Both the position numbers and the translations under genes were made by a program. Of a stretch of DNA of 64,000 bases, positions 35,167-46,072 are shown in pieces. Position 1 is the stretch's first letter. Each line of letters starts with the position of its first letter. The DNA is taken from positions 155,310-219,309 of the forward strand of contig MHBI01000053.1 in the NCBI GenBank assembly GCA_001804815.1, written 5' to 3'. The notes under the pieces were generated by a model. That model did not search any database and was not told the DNA's origin. It saw only the letters and a list, made by a program, of their open reading frames with translations. Origin of the DNA: Lentisphaerae bacterium GWF2_50_93. GTDB taxonomy: Bacteria; Verrucomicrobiota; Lentisphaeria; Victivallales; GWF2-50-93.

Positions 35167-37068
35167 ATGAACAAAAACGTTTATCTGAACATCATCGCTA
35201 CGATACTCCTGATTGCGGTAATAGTGATCGGACTCGCCGTCGTCAAGTCCGTAGATCTCATGCGCGACCGCGCGGAACAGGCCACCAAGCAGCTTGATTC
35301 CATACAGTCGAGGATAAGCAACCTCGAAAAGAAGATTTCAGAAGGACAGGTCTCATCTCCAGCACAGTCCCAGCAGAAAGTCCAGGAGCAGAAGACCGAC
35401 AAGGCTGAACCGCAGCCTGCGAAGATCGCAAACCTCCAATACTACGATCCCAACGCCGAATCCGGCGGCAGGCTGATCACCTCTATCGCAAGCGAAACTA
35501 AGAACATGAACTATCTGATAAACAACGAGTCTTTTGTTTCGGCCATATGGGATTACGCGACGGACTCGCTGACCGACAGGAACCTCGAGCATATGGAACT
35601 CTTCGAGCCCAAGCTTGCGGAAAGCTGGTCCCTTTCGGAGGACAAGACGACCTACACGATAAAGATAAGGAAAGGCGTCCTATGGCATGACTTCACGGAT
35701 CCGGTGTCCGGGAAGAAGTGGAGCGATGTCGAGGTAAAGGCGCAGGACTTCAAGTTCTACGTAGATGTTATAAAGGATGAAAAGACCGACTGTGCCGCGT
35801 CCCGCACATATTACCAGGACCTGGAAAAAGTCGAGGTTGTGTCGGATTATGAGTTCAAGGTGAAATGGTCCAAGCCATACTTCCTGTCGGAATCGATGAC
35901 GCTCGGGCTGAACCCTCTTCCAAGACACCTCTACCATGCATACGAAGGACCGTTCGACGGCAAGAAGTTCAACGACGACCATGAGAGGAACAGGATGGTG
36001 GTCGGATGCGGCCCATATCGTTTTGACCGCTGGGACAAGGGGCAGAGGATAGTGCTGAAGAAATGGGAGAAGTACTATGGCAAGAATTACGGCATCATGC
36101 CCCCCCTTGAAAATATTGTCTTCGAGATAATCCCACATCCCAACACACAGTTCCAGTCGCTCACATCAGGCATGATCGACAGGATGGGATTGACTCCCGA
36201 GCAGTGGGTCAACAGGACGAACACTCCTGAGTTCGACGAAAAGACAGGCAAGATCTCAAAATACAAATATCCTTCGCGTTCATACAGCTACATAGGGTAC
36301 AATCTCACGATGCCACTTTTCCAGGATAAGACTGTCAGGCAGGCGCTCACGCATCTGGTGAACAGGGAACGCATCCTCAAGGAGGTTTATTACGGACTCG
36401 GACGGATCGTCTCAGGTCCTTCCTTTATCGACACGCCATATTATGACAAGAGCATCCAGCCATATCCTTTCTCTATTGAGAAGGCGAAGGAACTTCTGCT
36501 GAAGGCGGGATGGAAGGATACGGACGGAGACGGCATACTGGACAAGGATGGAAAGAAATTCGAGTTCACGATTCTTGGAGTATCAAACCATCCATTGCAG
36601 GAGAGAATCCTGCCGATCGTCAAGGAAGACATGGCGAAGGCCGGTATCGTCATGAACATCAGGTTTGTCGAATGGTCCGTATACACGCAGCGTCTTGAGA
36701 ACAAGAGTTTTGAAGTCTGTATTCTCGGATGGGGCATGGGCATCGAGGACGATCCCTACCAGCTCTGGCATTCTTCAGAGGCCGAGAAGATGGGGTCCAG
36801 CAACCACATAGGCTTCAAGAACCAGGAAGCCGACAGGATCATTGAAGCGATCAGGCCCTGTTTCGATCTTAACAAGAGGATCGAATTGTGCCACAAGTTC
36901 CACCGACTTCTGCACGAGGAGCAGCCCTACACATTCCTGATATCGCCGTATACTCTTCTTGCGCAGAGCAAATCATATAGGAACGTCAGGGTTTTCCCTG
37001 GCGGAGTTGAAACGAAGATAATGTGGTGCCCGAAGGCCGAACAGAAACCGGTGCAGGGTGGACAATAA
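35167..37068 (+). CDS. Membrane-anchored oligopeptide-binding protein (SBP family 5)
   Basis: 633 aa. Instead of a lipoprotein signal it has an N-terminal membrane helix (about 6-26) followed by a helical, probably coiled-coil segment (VDLMRDRAEQATKQLDSIQSRISNLEKKI) and a Gln/Lys/Pro linker; the OppA/DppA-like binding domain starts near residue 90 and runs to the end (LAESWSLSEDKTTYTIKIRKGVLWHD, YTFLISPY). Captures peptides or other solutes for an ABC importer; no cognate permease is adjacent. The coiled coil suggests oligomerisation. SD AAGGA. Confidence 0.88.
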   Translation: MNKNVYLNIIATILLIAVIVIGLAVVKSVDLMRDRAEQATKQLDSIQSRISNLEKKISEGQVSSPAQSQQKVQEQKTDKAEPQPAKIANLQYYDPNAESGGRLITSIASETKNMNYLINNESFVSAIWDYATDSLTDRNLEHMELFEPKLAESWSLSEDKTTYTIKIRKGVLWHDFTDPVSGKKWSDVEVKAQDFKFYVDVIKDEKTDCAASRTYYQDLEKVEVVSDYEFKVKWSKPYFLSESMTLGLNPLPRHLYHAYEGPFDGKKFNDDHERNRMVVGCGPYRFDRWDKGQRIVLKKWEKYYGKNYGIMPPLENIVFEIIPHPNTQFQSLTSGMIDRMGLTPEQWVNRTNTPEFDEKTGKISKYKYPSRSYSYIGYNLTMPLFQDKTVRQALTHLVNRERILKEVYYGLGRIVSGPSFIDTPYYDKSIQPYPFSIEKAKELLLKAGWKDTDGDGILDKDGKKFEFTILGVSNHPLQERILPIVKEDMAKAGIVMNIRFVEWSVYTQRLENKSFEVCILGWGMGIEDDPYQLWHSSEAEKMGSSNHIGFKNQEADRIIEAIRPCFDLNKRIELCHKFHRLLHEEQPYTFLISPYTLLAQSKSYRNVRVFPGGVETKIMWCPKAEQKPVQGGQ

Positions 37069-37494
37069 GAAGAAAGACCGAAACGGCGAACCGGAGAGTT
37101 GAATTTGAATCCGTTCGTAGTTAATGTCGTAAGACATGTTCTTAATGCATCTGTTTTGAATTCTTTATGATGAGTCCTCCTGTCGGAGGACGAATCTTTG
37201 GTGCGCAGATCATTCTGCGCTTTGGATTCCGATGGAAGAGTGGAGAAAACAACAGCTATTGCCTTTGCTAAATGCTATGACGTGACGAACAGCTGTAAAA
37301 ACAAAGCGGTGAATAATCACCGCAGTCCAAAGTCAGGCCGAAGCGCCTGACGTAAAAATAAAAAGACACTAAGCAGGTAATCATGTCCTGGACAGTGCTG
37401 GAAAATGCGTATGGTAGACAGGGCTTTAGCCTGTCCCATTCTTAAATGCGAAGATGGTACATGCTAAAGCACGTACCTACTTAAAGGATAAATC
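37069..37494. repeat. Intergenic region of 426 bases dense in hairpins
   Basis: Half-element gtagtta-atgtcgtaagacat-gttctt (37118-37146); hairpins gtcctcc-tgtc-ggaggac (37165-37190) and gcgcag-atcatt-ctgcgc (37202-37219); gcggtga-ataa-tcaccgc (37304-37321) and gtcaggc-cgaagc-gcctgac (37334-37353), both preceded by caaag; then gacagg-gctttagc-cctgtc and ggtacatgctaaagcacgtacc (37411-37482), each framed by ggta/tacc. No gene seen. The larE SD follows. Confidence 0.75.
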
Positions 37495-38316
37495 ATGAAA
37501 AATAAATTGACAGATCTCAATGCATACGTAAAAGACTGCGGGAAGGTGATGGTCGCCTATTCCGGAGGGATCGACTCATCGTTCGTGCTCAAGCTGTGCG
37601 TGGAGGCTATCGGCAGGAAAAACGTGCTTGCTGTAACAGGCGCTTCCGAAACTTTCACCGACGTCGAGCTTGCCGGCGCCAAGAAATTCGCAAAGTCAAC
37701 AGGTGTCGAACATGTGATCGTGACGACGCGGGAGATCGACAATCCCGACTTCAGGTCGAACCCCCCTCTCCGCTGCTACCACTGCAAGAAGGAGTTCTAC
37801 ACGAAGCTTGCGGAAGTCGCGGAAAAACGCGGTTACAAATACATTTTCGACGGTTCGAACAAGGATGATACTTCCGACTACCGTCCGGGCCGCAAGGCAG
37901 CCCAGGAGATCGGCGTCATCAGCCCTCTGATCAAGTTCGGGATCGACAAGGTTGAACTTAGGAAACTCGCAAGGAAGATGGGAATAAAAATATGGGACAA
38001 GCCTTCGAATCCCTGTCTTGCAAGCAGGGTTCCCTACGGTGAGGAGATTACCGAAGAGAAACTCGGAATGATATACAAGGCGGAGACCTTCATCAGGAAC
38101 AAAGGCTTCAAAAACGTCCGTGTCCGCCATCATGGGAAACTTGCCAGGATCGAAGTGCCAGAAAAGGAAATAACAAAGCTTCTGAAAGAACCTCTCAGGA
38201 GCGGAATCATAAAGGAGCTGAACAAGATCGGCTTCACGTGGGTGTCAATCGACATGAAAGGCTACCGGACAGGAAGCCTGAATGAGATACTGGGATTGAA
38301 GAAAAATAAAGGATGA
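37495..38316 (+). CDS. larE: LarE-type ATP-dependent sulfur transferase
   Basis: 273 aa. PP-loop SGGIDSS (23-29), GASETFTDVEL, and the C-terminal PCLASRVPYGE with Cys174 matching the sulfur-donor Cys of Lactobacillus LarE. In addition Cys94-x2-Cys97 (CYHCKKEF), so three Cys are available, as in LarE forms reported to bind a [4Fe-4S] cluster. LarE sulfurates the pyridinium cofactor of nickel-pincer enzymes. No larA, larB or larC lies nearby. SD AAAGGA. Possibly used with an unlinked lar pathway or in another sulfuration. Confidence 0.93.
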   Translation: MKNKLTDLNAYVKDCGKVMVAYSGGIDSSFVLKLCVEAIGRKNVLAVTGASETFTDVELAGAKKFAKSTGVEHVIVTTREIDNPDFRSNPPLRCYHCKKEFYTKLAEVAEKRGYKYIFDGSNKDDTSDYRPGRKAAQEIGVISPLIKFGIDKVELRKLARKMGIKIWDKPSNPCLASRVPYGEEITEEKLGMIYKAETFIRNKGFKNVRVRHHGKLARIEVPEKEITKLLKEPLRSGIIKELNKIGFTWVSIDMKGYRTGSLNEILGLKKNKG

Positions 38317-38325
38317 TAATTACCT

Positions 38326-39018
38326 CTATTTGTCTGGACGCCACCAGTCATTCGACCACGACGTAATATCTATCTCATAATAACTTTGTGTTTCCACGTG
38401 TCCATCGGCACAGACATAATTGGGTTTCAGGCTGTGACGCTCCCAGCCATAACGCCTTTGAGCATCCCAGACGCCACCCCACGGGGTGATTCTTGGACGT
38501 GCGCACCAGTCATCGTTGAATTCAAAAGTCCCATCTATAAATTCGACCTTTCTATCAGGCTTCCTTATCTTGCGAATTTGTATCGATGGCGGCTTTGGCG
38601 GCCAAGCTCCAGCGCCCAGCCCGGTGCTTCCAAAACATTCGTTAAGCCCATATTTTCTGTTCTTCTCGGATGGGCATGCGGAAAAGATCTCTATTGGAAC
38701 ATAGTTTCCCAGCCCATACCCCTGATATAGCGCCTGGCCAAACCATGCTGCGGGAACATCATTCCGCCACCAGCACCACAGCGACGGCATCCACTCGTCA
38801 TTGTCATCCACATAGTTCAACATCGCCGAATGAATCTGCTTCAAATTGCTGGTGCAAACGCTTTTTTTGGCGGTTTCCCTGGCATTACGCAATGCCGGAA
38901 GCAGCATGGCGGCCAGTATTGCGATTATCGCAATCACGACCAACAGTTCAATGAGTGTAAACCGGCTTGTCCTATCAGGCCTTTCCAAGGCGGAATCCTT
39001 ATTGAATTTATTTTTCAT
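38326..39018 (-). CDS. Pseudopilin-like protein (H-x9-DG) of the second lacI operon
   Basis: 230 aa from the ATG at 39018; the open frame is longer but would lie inside the upstream gene. Leader [19 protein letters not shown], then [24 protein letters not shown]. The globular domain is Trp-rich and ends with [12 protein letters not shown] (H-x9-DG). Its start overlaps the glycosidase stop by 11 bases, so it is translationally coupled. Convergent with larE; only 10 bases separate the two stops. Confidence 0.9.
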   Translation of the reverse strand: MKNKFNKDSALERPDRTSRFTLIELLVVIAIIAILAAMLLPALRNARETAKKSVCTSNLKQIHSAMLNYVDDNDEWMPSLWCWWRNDVPAAWFGQALYQGYGLGNYVPIEIFSACPSEKNRKYGLNECFGSTGLGAGAWPPKPPSIQIRKIRKPDRKVEFIDGTFEFNDDWCARPRITPWGGVWDAQRRYGWERHSLKPNYVCADGHVETQSYYEIDITSWSNDWWRPDK

Positions 39019-42000
39019 CTTTATCCGTCCGTCCGTCAAAGTCTTTTTTCCTGTCATTGAGGATTGTCCAGGCCATTTCTGCATTCCAGCTTTTTCCGGG
39101 CATTAATTTCATTCCAGACACACTGTTCATATCCATGCTATATGCACCCTGCCCGAACCAGATTCCTGGTTGCTGAAAATTGTCGGCGGAAAAATCCTGG
39201 CGGAGGAATTCTCCGGAAACCGTATCCAGTACACCCCACCATTTCTCCGTCAGGATCCCGGTTTTCTTCTCGCCCAATCCTGTCCAAAAAGGCATCCTCA
39301 CAATTCCTTCTGAAGCAGGCAGAAGGAAAACATCCGATACTGAATCACCTGTCCCGCCTACGGTATATTCCGGATGCATGTAATAGTTTATTACCTGCTC
39401 CTGTTCCGATTCGTTCCTGATTTGCAATTTCAATCTCAGCTGGTTCTTTTCAAGACACCAATCCTTGACGAAGGAAAGTTTTTCCTTTGTTGTTCCTTCA
39501 AGTACCAGCCGTCCTGATTCAGCCTTGAGAACCTTGAAAGGCGAATCCCTCAGCTGATTATTGAGCTGATCCCATATCCCATATGTATAACGGCCTTTCT
39601 GAAGGTTTGAGATAAGTTCATAATTGATATTGACCTGGCTTGTTTTGTTTTTCCTGTCAATGATCTCGAGGACGCGGCCTCCGCAATCCGCATCAAAGCT
39701 TACTTCCAGAAATGGATTTGAAATCAAATATATGCCATGATCGGTCCCGGCCATCCTGACTTGCCTTGTCATCTGCGTATTGTCCGCTCCTTCAAGACAG
39801 CGGACATGGAAAGGCAGTTCTTCCGTATACGACGAATAACCATCCTCATAGGTGGCTACAAGGGTGAACCGGGCAAGGATGGATCCTTCCATGCCGGGAG
39901 AAAAGCTGATTGTCTCAGTTTTCTGATCTATCGGAGGGACCTTCGAATCCTTTTCCACAACTGTATTACCTTTTGAATCCAATATCCGTAGATTCACCTT
40001 TGCTTCCTTGCTTGAAGCGTTTTTCATTACAACCTTAACTTCCGCGGCACTGCCTGAAGGTTGTATTATGGCCTTTGCACCAAGTTCCACCTTGAGTCCC
40101 TGCTCATCCCCTCCTGAAACCTTAACAGCCTTCTGTTCGAGCTGACTGATCGGCTGCGAACTCCGCAGATATGTCAATGAAGGTCCGTATGCGAGGCTGA
40201 AAGAGCCGTCCGGCAGGACAGCAATCTTCCTTTCCTTCCCGAAAATATCGGTAATTCCGACTGAAGTGGAGGATGTCTGGAATTTCCCCACCGCATTTCC
40301 ACTACCGTCCCAGATGACTGAAACGTATTCGTTCGTTTTCACGTCCTTGAAAAGATAGGCCATCCCCGGGAGGAGCGAGCATTCCATCTGTTTCTCAAGA
40401 ACACAGTTTCCAAGCTGGCGCGCAAGTGTCTGTAATGCATAGAAGGATGGCTTCTTCTGAAGTTCGAAGTCTATCATCCCGAAATGGTGCTCCGTATAGT
40501 TCGGATCGCTTCCTTCATCCCAGAAGGAATAAATAAAAACCCGTTTGAAACCGAGGACATAATGGATGACGAGGCCGCGGACTAGATATTGCGCCTGGAC
40601 AAGCTGGTTTATTTTTCCGGATGGATTGTTGGTTTCACAGTCGGTATATCCGAATTCAGTCGATATTACCGGCTTGGCCGCGTCATTGAACTGACTGACC
40701 ACCTCGCGGACTTTCCTCATGTTGTCGAACATCGCCTCCGGCGCTCCCGCCGGATAGCCTTCCGGAACCTTGTGACCTCCGCTTATCTTGCAGTAGGTAT
40801 GAAGGTCAAGCACATCAAAATTTTCCTTCCCCCCGAGCTCATAAAACTTCTTCAGCCATTCGATGCTCGTGTCCTCGAGTCCGCTTGAAGGGGCTGTCAT
40901 GAGCGCTTCAGGATTGTTTTTCTTCATTGCCTGATAAAACCCCTTCTGGGCTGAAACATATTGTTCTATGGATTTGCCGGAGAGATCCGGTTCGTTCGCA
41001 GCTCCGGCAAAAAGATTTATACCCAGATTTGTCGCCTGTCGTATGTTTTCCCCGTGAGGATAGGCCATCATGCCAATTCCGCGCTGGTAATATTTCTTTA
41101 CTTTTGATTGATCGGTCTTCCACCAGCGGATCTGCCTGAGCGGAGAGGTTCCCAGCAGTTCAAGGGCGATCTCCTCCCATGTTTCAACATTCGGTCTTTT
41201 CTGCCTGTTCCCGCCGCCACCCCAGAAATGGTTGACCGCCAGCATGTCCTTGAAGGTTCTGCATTCCAGTATTGCAGGAGTCCTATATTCCAGGCATTTC
41301 ACATCGGGATATTCCCCTTTTTCATACAGGGCGGTCACACCGAGATAGTAAGTAGTCCCAGGTTTAAGCGGGTAGACCGGGGCGCCCTGGGATTTTGCAT
41401 CAGCCTGCTGCATCAGCCTGACATTGTCTTCGGTAACGAGCTTGAAGGGCTTCTCCGAGCAATATATTTTCCATCCCCTGACATCTTCGTTTCTTCCAGG
41501 AAAACTGCTCCAGTCCAGAAATACCGCACCCGCCTGTATTCCGACTGCAGAAAAATCTACCGTAGGCTTATCATCCGCTTTAAGGTAGTTGGTATTGTCA
41601 GCGACATTACGCCCCCATATCACTACTTCCCCGATCTGCTGCTGGAAAGCCCCTTGCCTGCGCTTGATCCGGAGCATGACATACCTGGAAAGCACAGGCT
41701 TTTCAAACTTATGGCATATTTTGATGAATTCCTTGTTCTTCAAGGGAAGATTTTGATTGTCCTTCGCGGTCCCGTGGATGTTGAAATCCTTTCCGTCCAG
41801 GCTCATCAGTATTTCAGCTTTTTCGGTGTCGCGGCTTTCCTCATGAAGAAACCATACGTCGACAAGGTCGATCAAATATTGCTCCTTGAGGTCAACTACC
41901 AGTGTAGCCCACTGCCCTTTCCCCCACTTGCTATATGTGTGTGATTTCCAGGACTCACCGTTGTTTCCATCAAAAAGCACCCTGTTGCTGGCACCGGTTT

Positions 42001-42211
42001 TCAAGGTCTCCTCGTCTGTCGCGTATTCGCCTTCGGTGATCCACTTGCAGGTGGCTCCGGTATCAATGAACTTCGTGCCTTCAGGCAGGAAGTTGGACTT
42101 TTCAGAACCGTTTCGGTTTTCCGACAATATTGCAGACACGTCTCCGGAGAAAACTTGTCCTGCTGCCAGAAAAAGAATTATACCCAGTATTCTTTTCATC
42201 ATGATGGACAT
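39008..42211 (-). CDS. Large secreted clan GH-A-like glycosidase
   Basis: 1067 aa. Signal peptide ([19 protein letters not shown]), discoidin/F5-8C-like module (about 75-200), FnIII-like module (about 218-315), then a TIM-barrel glycosidase region (about 320-650) with acid/base N406-E407-P408 on a strand end, LDLHTY (469-474), and nucleophile E519 (STEFGYTD), as in GH39/GH5/GH51-type clan A enzymes. The last ~400 residues are beta-rich (NEW3/CARDB-like). Extracytoplasmic. It overlaps lacI by 13 bases and the pseudopilin by 11 bases. Exact GH family not decided from sequence alone. Confidence 0.85.
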   Translation of the reverse strand: MSIMMKRILGIILFLAAGQVFSGDVSAILSENRNGSEKSNFLPEGTKFIDTGATCKWITEGEYATDEETLKTGASNRVLFDGNNGESWKSHTYSKWGKGQWATLVVDLKEQYLIDLVDVWFLHEESRDTEKAEILMSLDGKDFNIHGTAKDNQNLPLKNKEFIKICHKFEKPVLSRYVMLRIKRRQGAFQQQIGEVVIWGRNVADNTNYLKADDKPTVDFSAVGIQAGAVFLDWSSFPGRNEDVRGWKIYCSEKPFKLVTEDNVRLMQQADAKSQGAPVYPLKPGTTYYLGVTALYEKGEYPDVKCLEYRTPAILECRTFKDMLAVNHFWGGGGNRQKRPNVETWEEIALELLGTSPLRQIRWWKTDQSKVKKYYQRGIGMMAYPHGENIRQATNLGINLFAGAANEPDLSGKSIEQYVSAQKGFYQAMKKNNPEALMTAPSSGLEDTSIEWLKKFYELGGKENFDVLDLHTYCKISGGHKVPEGYPAGAPEAMFDNMRKVREVVSQFNDAAKPVISTEFGYTDCETNNPSGKINQLVQAQYLVRGLVIHYVLGFKRVFIYSFWDEGSDPNYTEHHFGMIDFELQKKPSFYALQTLARQLGNCVLEKQMECSLLPGMAYLFKDVKTNEYVSVIWDGSGNAVGKFQTSSTSVGITDIFGKERKIAVLPDGSFSLAYGPSLTYLRSSQPISQLEQKAVKVSGGDEQGLKVELGAKAIIQPSGSAAEVKVVMKNASSKEAKVNLRILDSKGNTVVEKDSKVPPIDQKTETISFSPGMEGSILARFTLVATYEDGYSSYTEELPFHVRCLEGADNTQMTRQVRMAGTDHGIYLISNPFLEVSFDADCGGRVLEIIDRKNKTSQVNINYELISNLQKGRYTYGIWDQLNNQLRDSPFKVLKAESGRLVLEGTTKEKLSFVKDWCLEKNQLRLKLQIRNESEQEQVINYYMHPEYTVGGTGDSVSDVFLLPASEGIVRMPFWTGLGEKKTGILTEKWWGVLDTVSGEFLRQDFSADNFQQPGIWFGQGAYSMDMNSVSGMKLMPGKSWNAEMAWTILNDRKKDFDGRTDKDEK

Positions 42212-43254
42212 CTGCCGTCCCTTTCCTTAGTTTTTCTTGCCGGACCTGTACTTTTCCTTTCAACCAAAACCCCCTGGAGTATTTTCCTCGGCAGCCTGTC
42301 AAGAACACCTCTTACCTTCATATCGACCATCTTGATCGCCTCATAGCCTATCTCGGACAGCGGTTGCCTTACAGTTGTAAGCGGCGGCAATGAGAACCGG
42401 CTAAAAGGGCAGTCGTCAAATCCTATTATGGAAATATCATTGGGAATATTTTTCCCGTTCTCGGCGCATGCAAGCATGGCGCCATAGGCCATTTCGTCGT
42501 TGTTTGCAAACATGGCGGTAATATCCGGCCTGATCTTCAATGCAAGCTGGGCCTGCTTATATCCAGCCTCCAGAGTCAAGCGGGTTGGCTGATGATCGAC
42601 AATAAGAACCTCATCGAGCAGTCCTGCATCGGAAATTACTTTCTTGAATCCTTTTATACGTTCCTGATTGTCATAATTTCTTGTTAAAGGACCTGACAGG
42701 AAGCAAATCTTCGAATGCCCCAGTGCAAGCAGATGCCTTGTAGCAGTTATTCCGCCATCATACGAATCAATATCGATAAAGCCTATACCTTCTATTTCAC
42801 GCCTTGATGATATCAGCATTCCCGGCAATCCACCTTCTGATATCTCCCTGATCTGCCCGTCGTCAAAATTCGAGGCAAAAATAAAAACAGCGCCGTCGCA
42901 CCTTCTTTCCCGCAATATTTTAAGCAGATCAACCTTCGCGGAGTTTCCCGGATTGACGAAGACAATGGAAGTATCAACGCACTGTTCAAAACCGTATTCT
43001 GCAATACCGGAAAGAACTTGCGACATGAAGTTTTCGATTGTGGCGGTCGCCATTTCAGATATGATTGCAATATTTGCCCTGCGATTCGTGACCGTCCTAG
43101 GCTGATATCCCCTGCCCTCGAGAATTTTTCTTACTGACATTCTCAAAGGTTCGCTGACCCCCTGGTGGTTATTTAAAACCCTTGATATGGTAGCGATGGA
43201 AACATTTGCTTCCTTAGCTAAAGAGACAATGTTTATTTTTCTTGGCCTTGCCAT
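42199..43254 (-). CDS. LacI-family transcriptional regulator
   Basis: 351 aa from the ATG at 43254 (MARPRKINIVSLAKEANVS); an upstream ATG at 43275 is possible. LacI helix-turn-helix VSLAKEANVSIATISRVLN, hinge, and sugar-binding domain ending ISIIGFDDCPFSRFSLPPLTTVRQPLSEIGYEA. Its stop overlaps the downstream glycosidase start, giving a lacI-glycosidase-pseudopilin operon that mirrors the one at 10172-17137. Candidate operators with ACGTAAA lie upstream. Confidence 0.95.
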   Translation of the reverse strand: MARPRKINIVSLAKEANVSIATISRVLNNHQGVSEPLRMSVRKILEGRGYQPRTVTNRRANIAIISEMATATIENFMSQVLSGIAEYGFEQCVDTSIVFVNPGNSAKVDLLKILRERRCDGAVFIFASNFDDGQIREISEGGLPGMLISSRREIEGIGFIDIDSYDGGITATRHLLALGHSKICFLSGPLTRNYDNQERIKGFKKVISDAGLLDEVLIVDHQPTRLTLEAGYKQAQLALKIRPDITAMFANNDEMAYGAMLACAENGKNIPNDISIIGFDDCPFSRFSLPPLTTVRQPLSEIGYEAIKMVDMKVRGVLDRLPRKILQGVLVERKSTGPARKTKERDGRCPS

Positions 43255-43287
43255 GCCGTACCACCTTGATATCATGAATTTATATTA

Positions 43288-43309
43288 TTTACGTAAATTA
43301 TACGTAAAC
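43288..43309. promoter_or_regulatory. Candidate LacI operator (TTTACGTAAA and TACGTAAAC)
   Basis: Perfect palindrome TTTACGTAAA (43288-43297) followed by a second half-palindromic TACGTAAAC (43301-43309), 13 bases centre to centre, about 35 bases upstream of lacI. The central CpG is typical of LacI-family sites. Confidence 0.65.
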
Positions 43310-43442
43310 TTACATGCCTCCATTTATTTTGCAAAGAGCCTATTTGAAAAAAATATGAAAAAATAAAGGATGAATTGATATTCTTTCCAAATTTCCAGTC
43401 ATCCAATAATCCAACCATCCATTCATCCACTATATTATCCGC

Positions 43443-44519
43443 ATGTTAGTCCGTAAGATAATTCACGTCGACATGGATGCGTTCTACGCCTCCATCGAGC
43501 AGCGCGACAATCCGAAGCTCCGGGGGGAGCCGGTAATTGTCGGCGGGCTGCCGGGAAGCCGCGGAGTCGTCTGCACCGCATCATATGAGGCCAGGAAATT
43601 CGGCGTTCATTCGGCCATGCCGATAAACATGGCTACCAAGCTCTGCCCCCACGGAATCTTCCTGCCGGTCAGGATGGAAGCATACTGCGCCGAATCCGAG
43701 CACATAAGGAATGTCTTCCTAGATTATACGGATCTTGTGGAACCTCTTTCCCTTGACGAAGCATATCTCGACGTAACACACAACAAAAAGAAAATACCCT
43801 CGGCAACCTGGATCGCGAAAGAGATCCAGAAACGCATATTTTCCGAGACGAGGCTGACGGCTTCCGCCGGAGTCTCCTTCAACATGTTCCTTGCGAAGAT
43901 CGCATCCGGACTGCATAAGCCGTCTGGCCTGACCGTCATTACACCTAAGGAAGCAGACGCTTTCATCGACAGCCTGCCAATCGATGATTTCTGGGGCATC
44001 GGCAAGGTCACGGCGGAAAAGTTCCGTGGGCTGGGAATTGAGAAGGGAAGCGATCTGAAGAAAATGTCTCTGCCGGACCTTGTACTGGCATTCGGAAAAT
44101 CCGGCATCTACTACTACAATATCGTCCGTGGCATCGACGACAGGATGGTGACACCGGACCAGCCCCGCAAATCCATGGGACGGGAAGTCACGCTGGAACG
44201 CGACACTGACAGCATTTCAGAAATACATGAGCTTCTCAGGGAGCTATCCGCTGAAGTTGAGAAAATGCTGCGCGAGGAAAAACTTTTAGGGAAGACTGTT
44301 ACTTTAAAGCTGAAATACGATGATTTCACGCAGATAACACGCCAGCAGTCAGCAGGAGAGAATATTGACTCATCGAAGATCATTTATGAAATTGCTTCCG
44401 GCCTGCTGAAGAAGACCGAGGCTGGAGTGCGGAAAGCGCGTCTTGTCGGTGTCTCAGTCTCGGGATTTCCGCCGCCGCCTGACGACAAGGGGCCTGTGCA
44501 GCTGACATTTCCGTTCTGA
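43443..44519 (+). CDS. dinB: DNA polymerase IV (Y family)
   Basis: 358 aa. Catalytic carboxylates D10, D12 (HVDMDAFYAS) and D105, E106 (LSLDEAYLD), HhH region FWGIGKVTAEKFRGLGI, little-finger domain, and a C-terminal clamp-binding motif QLTFPF. Error-prone translesion synthesis with the sliding clamp. No SD and no LexA-like box seen just upstream, only a short catcc-rich low-complexity stretch (43395-43432). Confidence 0.96.
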   Translation: MLVRKIIHVDMDAFYASIEQRDNPKLRGEPVIVGGLPGSRGVVCTASYEARKFGVHSAMPINMATKLCPHGIFLPVRMEAYCAESEHIRNVFLDYTDLVEPLSLDEAYLDVTHNKKKIPSATWIAKEIQKRIFSETRLTASAGVSFNMFLAKIASGLHKPSGLTVITPKEADAFIDSLPIDDFWGIGKVTAEKFRGLGIEKGSDLKKMSLPDLVLAFGKSGIYYYNIVRGIDDRMVTPDQPRKSMGREVTLERDTDSISEIHELLRELSAEVEKMLREEKLLGKTVTLKLKYDDFTQITRQQSAGENIDSSKIIYEIASGLLKKTEAGVRKARLVGVSVSGFPPPPDDKGPVQLTFPF

Positions 44520-44956
44520 GGATTATATTGAATCAACTTCAAAACAAGAACATGTCTTACGACATTAACTACAAACTTATGACATGCTTCTGAAATATGC
44601 TTGTAGTCAAGCCCGTAAGGGCTGTTTACTTTTCCTACGGCAGAGTGATTTTGTTTGAAATTTACCTGTTTCCCATATTCTTTGGAGCTTGCGTATCCTC
44701 TTGAATGCAAAGACAAACTAAAATTTGAACTCCAACTGGGCTTGTTTCCGCAACAACCGTTTTATGGAGTTTCAAAATCAAAACGAATTCCCAAGGATAA
44801 AGCTAAGAACAGCCCTTGCGGGCTTAACTACGAGCGAATTATTTCTTGGGATTTTGTATAAGTTTGTAGTTAATGCCGCAAGGCATGTTCTTGATTTGAA
44901 ATCTGATATTTGCCTGGGATTTGAACTTTGGAACTTGGATTTTACTATCGTATCCC
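44520..44956. repeat. Intergenic region of 437 bases with two paired-hairpin elements
   Basis: 44545-44632: aagaac-atgtcttacgacat-taactac ... gtagtca-agcccgtaagggct-gtt. 44805-44893: aagaac-agcccttgcgggct-taactac ... gtagtta-atgccgcaaggcat-gttctt. Both have the same flanks as 25948-26020 but different or exchanged stems and orientation. The rest (44640-44800) is A/T-rich without a plausible gene. Confidence 0.85.
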
Positions 44957-46072
44957 TCACATCCCCAGGAAGACGATGATGATGAGGTCTATGATGAAGA
45001 GGGCGACGATTGCGGCTTCGAGCACCATCATGACCCAGTCGAAGGTGTCCTTCTGGAGTATTGAATAGATGCTGTCCAGCGCACGGAGTTTCTGGTTGAC
45101 CGCATTCTCCCATTCCGAGAGGTGGAACCGGGTGGCGCAGCCCATGTAGATGCGGGCGAGATGCCATTCGCCGAAGAACTTCGAGATGTTGGTGATTTCA
45201 TCAGTCACCTTGGAAAGATCCATCCTCACCTCGCGCAGCTCCCTGATCATCCTCTGGCGGGAGTACCAGTACTTCAGCTTTGAAGCGCGTTCGACTTCGT
45301 CGTATGCCTTGTCGAGGATCTGGTCGAGGTAGATGTCGTATACCTTGAGCTCCGCAAGCTGCAGGTTCGCCATCTCCATGACATAAAGGGTATCGTTGTA
45401 GTCTTCCGGAATATCTATCAGCAGCGCCGTGTCCCAGTCGATCACCGCCAGGTCGCGGCGGTAGTACGAGTACCAGCACCTTGTGACGTCCTCGACCTCC
45501 TGCGAACTCAGGCGCGACGGATCGGTTTCTCCGACAAGAAGACCGGCGACATCGAGTGCATTCTTCTTCAACCACGATTCTGTGTCCATTTCACCCTTAG
45601 CTCCACTGGTATCCGTGACGGGGGCGCTTATGCAGAACACGGTGAAATCTTCGGGCGGGGCAAGTTCGGCGACCGGCGTATCAAGCCCATCCCTTATGCT
45701 GCTGAAAACCTTGCGGGCCGTCTCCATGACGCGCTGTTCCATTTCCGAACCGTCATTTAACTGCAGGTTGCGGTACGGTAGCAGATCCGATATCTTCTCA
45801 ATGCTCACCGGAACCCTGAGCTTCAGCGACATCGCACCGATGGCGAAAATCTTTACGGACGCGGAAAGCTGCATCGGATCTGACGGACCTTTGATATTCA
45901 CGCCCTGGACTTGGAGCGAGAGCGGGCGGTATACCGGAAAGTGGCGCGGAGTATCCTTCAGGCGTCCGATCTTGTGCAGTTCGGCGGATCCGCTCAGGAG
46001 CTTCTCCATCTTTACGAGATCAGCCTCCTGCGCGATGTCAAAGGCGAACATGTATATGATTTCAGCGTTCAT
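44957..46072 (-). CDS. RMD1/YagE family (DUF155) membrane protein
   Basis: 371 aa from the ATG at 46072 (MNAEIIYMFAFDIAQEADL); a TTG at 46108 is less likely. Soluble N-terminal region, long helices in the second half (DKAYDEVERASKLKYWYSRQRM), and a single C-terminal membrane helix (VLEAAIVALFIIDLIIIVF). The conserved WHLARIYMGCATRFHL...LDSIYSILQKDTFDW block places it in the RMD1/DUF155 family, whose bacterial role is unknown. Divergent from the GH94 gene. Confidence 0.82.
   Translation of the reverse strand: MNAEIIYMFAFDIAQEADLVKMEKLLSGSAELHKIGRLKDTPRHFPVYRPLSLQVQGVNIKGPSDPMQLSASVKIFAIGAMSLKLRVPVSIEKISDLLPYRNLQLNDGSEMEQRVMETARKVFSSIRDGLDTPVAELAPPEDFTVFCISAPVTDTSGAKGEMDTESWLKKNALDVAGLLVGETDPSRLSSQEVEDVTRCWYSYYRRDLAVIDWDTALLIDIPEDYNDTLYVMEMANLQLAELKVYDIYLDQILDKAYDEVERASKLKYWYSRQRMIRELREVRMDLSKVTDEITNISKFFGEWHLARIYMGCATRFHLSEWENAVNQKLRALDSIYSILQKDTFDWVMMVLEAAIVALFIIDLIIIVFLGM

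Noticed and set aside
44545..44893. Possible CRISPR-like array
   Set aside because: Repeats are palindromic modules in mirror orientation with unequal spacing, no spacer regularity and no cas genes.
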